NCBI GenBank assembly: GCA_025966255.1
Contig: JAOPVG010000570.1
Location: forward strand, 1-6,623
Source: Jatrophihabitans sp.
Lineage (GTDB): Bacteria; Actinomycetota; Actinomycetes; Mycobacteriales; Jatrophihabitantaceae
Direction of reading: 5' to 3'
DNA: 6,623 nt
Part shown: in pieces, positions 5,397-6,623 of the stretch
How positions within the stretch are numbered: the first letter of the stretch is position 1
Layout of the letters: every line of letters begins with the position of its first letter
Made by a program: the position numbers and the translations under genes
The notes under the pieces: generated by a model
What the model was told of the DNA's origin: nothing
Database searches by the model: none
What the model saw: the letters and a program-made list of their open reading frames with translations, nothing else

Positions 5397-6623
5397 TCGA
5401 GTTACTGCGCCGCGCCGCTGAGGTGAACGGGACCCGGCCCGCGATCATCACCGACGACCGAACCATCGACTATCCGGCTCTCCTCGCGCAGGCCGAAGGT
5501 GTTGCCGCCTCGCTGCAGGCCCGCGGCATCGACCGCTTCGGCGTGCTCGATCACGACGCCATCGACGTCGTCGTCCTGCTCGCCGCGGCATCGCTCGTCG
5601 GCGCCGAGATGTGCCTCTACCCGCCGCTGGAGTCGGGCGCCGAGGTGGTCGCCCTCGCCGCCCGCGTCGACCACCACGTGGTGGTCACCAACCAGGAGCT
5701 GTCCGCCGACGGCGTCGATCTGGTGCTGGTGTCCGAGCTCGACCGGCCGCGCCACTCGACTCCGGCCGAGCCGCCGGCCGTGCGTCCGCTCCTGGTGTTC
5801 ACCACCGGGACGACGGGTGAGCCGCGGGCGGCGCGGCACGACTGGTGGCGGCTGCTGCGGCCTCACGCCGCAACGCCACCCGCGCCGGCCGAGCGCTGGC
5901 TGCTCGCGTACGGGCTGCACCAGTTCGGTGGCCTGCAGCTCGTCCTGCACGTCATGGCCAGCGCGGCCACCCTGGTCGCCCCGGTCCCACGGCGGCCGCG
6001 CGAAGGCCTGGCCGCGATGCGCCGGCACGATGTCGATCACGCCAGCGCGACACCGACGTTCTGGCGTTGGGTACTCGCCGAGCTGCGGCGCGACGGCGGA
6101 CCGGTTCCGGAGCTGCGACAGGTGACGCTGGGCGGCGAGGCGGTGCCGAGCCGGCTGCTCACCGATCTCGAGACCACGTTCCCGGAGGCGCGGATCTCGC
6201 AGGTCTACGCCGCGAACGAGGCGGGCAGCATGCGGTCGATCCGGGACGGACGCAACGGGCTTCCCCTCTCGGCGCTGCACGAGCGGCCCGACGCCGCCGT
6301 AGCGCTCAAGATCGTGGACGGTGAGCTGTGGGTGCGCTCGCGCACCGGCATGCTCGGCTACCACGGCGAGGCGGGGATCGAGCCCGACTCGTGGCGCGCA
6401 ACCGGAGACCTCGTGGAGGTCGTCGGCGATCGGGTGCTCTTCCGCGGCCGCTCCACGGAGATCATCAACGTGGGTGGCGTCAAGGTGCATCCGCTCCCGA
6501 TCGAGGAGCGGGTGTCCGCCGTGCCCGGCGTCGAGTTCGTGCGCGTGTTCGGCCGGCCGAGTCCGCTGGCCGGTGCCATCGTCGCGATCGAGATCGTCCC
6601 CCGCGACGGCGCGGACACCGACG
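5393..6623 (+). CDS. Adenylate-forming acyl ligase 2 (3' end outside window)
   Basis: The first 410 codons of a paralogue of ligase 1, aligning to it residue for residue with no gap and about 267 identities by hand count. The P-loop FTTGTTGEPRAA (136-147) again has Arg for Lys; TGDL (337-340) and FRGRSTEIINVGG (350-362) are intact. The motif that is YGANESG in ligase 1 is YAANEAG here (272-278), so the usually conserved glycine is alanine while the Glu is kept. The C-terminal catalytic lysine lies beyond the edge. Residues 101-130 are almost entirely different from ligase 1, unlike the rest. The start is the GTG at 5393, overlapping the stop of the short leader frame; it lacks its own clear ribosome site. 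It probably loads an ACP, with ACP2 the nearest candidate. Whether a second reductase follows, as after ligase 1, cannot be seen. Confidence 0.86.
   Translation, partial: MIELLRRAAEVNGTRPAIITDDRTIDYPALLAQAEGVAASLQARGIDRFGVLDHDAIDVVVLLAAASLVGAEMCLYPPLESGAEVVALAARVDHHVVVTNQELSADGVDLVLVSELDRPRHSTPAEPPAVRPLLVFTTGTTGEPRAARHDWWRLLRPHAATPPAPAERWLLAYGLHQFGGLQLVLHVMASAATLVAPVPRRPREGLAAMRRHDVDHASATPTFWRWVLAELRRDGGPVPELRQVTLGGEAVPSRLLTDLETTFPEARISQVYAANEAGSMRSIRDGRNGLPLSALHERPDAAVALKIVDGELWVRSRTGMLGYHGEAGIEPDSWRATGDLVEVVGDRVLFRGRSTEIINVGGVKVHPLPIEERVSAVPGVEFVRVFGRPSPLAGAIVAIEIVPRDGADTD

Noticed and set aside
5402..6490. Long minus-strand open frame (362 codons) opposite ligase 2
   Set aside because: It is antisense to a clear ANL ligase, rich in Arg, His and Gly as expected from a GC-rich shadow frame, and shows no recognisable domain.

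Overview
The window comes from a high-GC bacterium, most likely an actinomycete. The coding sequences favour G or C at the third codon position, GTG and TTG starts occur, a DUF4012 membrane protein is present, and the promoter-like sites have the TAnnnT -10 form typical of actinobacteria. I cannot name the genus from sequence alone. The window is fully packed, and no stretch over 300 bases lacks a gene.

Positions 1-1362 (minus strand) hold two envelope genes. One is the first 249 codons of a DUF4012-type membrane protein that runs off the left edge. The other, just upstream of it, is a small secreted protein with a signal peptide, four cysteines, an Ig-like segment and a C-terminal FTG-plus-membrane anchor. 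A candidate promoter and a hairpin terminator (1415-1483) separate this pair from the rest.

Positions 1524-6623 hold an acyl-activation cluster made of two related modules. Module 1 is an acyl carrier protein (ACP1, minus) facing away from an adenylate-forming ligase (ligase 1, plus), followed by an overlapping FabG-like SDR reductase. Module 2 is a second ACP (ACP2, minus), a SAM methyltransferase (minus) and a divergent second ligase (ligase 2, plus, cut by the right edge). By hand alignment the two ligases are about 65% identical over 410 residues without a gap, and the two ACPs about 57% identical, so the ACP/ligase pair was duplicated. The likely logic is that each ligase adenylates a carboxylic acid and loads it on an ACP, with the reductase and methyltransferase modifying the acyl group or its final product. 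No ketosynthase, acyltransferase or final acceptor is in view, so the product is unknown. Acyl decoration of a surface glycan or lipid is one guess suggested by the neighbouring envelope genes.

The cluster carries two regulatory patterns that annotation would miss. A 16-base motif, (G/C)TGGGATAnnnTTC(C/G)G, lies upstream of both ACPs and both ligases, always oriented toward the gene, and exactly 28 bases before each ACP start. Each ligase is also preceded by a very short open frame (12 and 10 codons) with its own ribosome-binding site. The stop codon of each short frame sits at or next to the ligase start, which itself lacks a clear ribosome-binding site; this suggests translational coupling.
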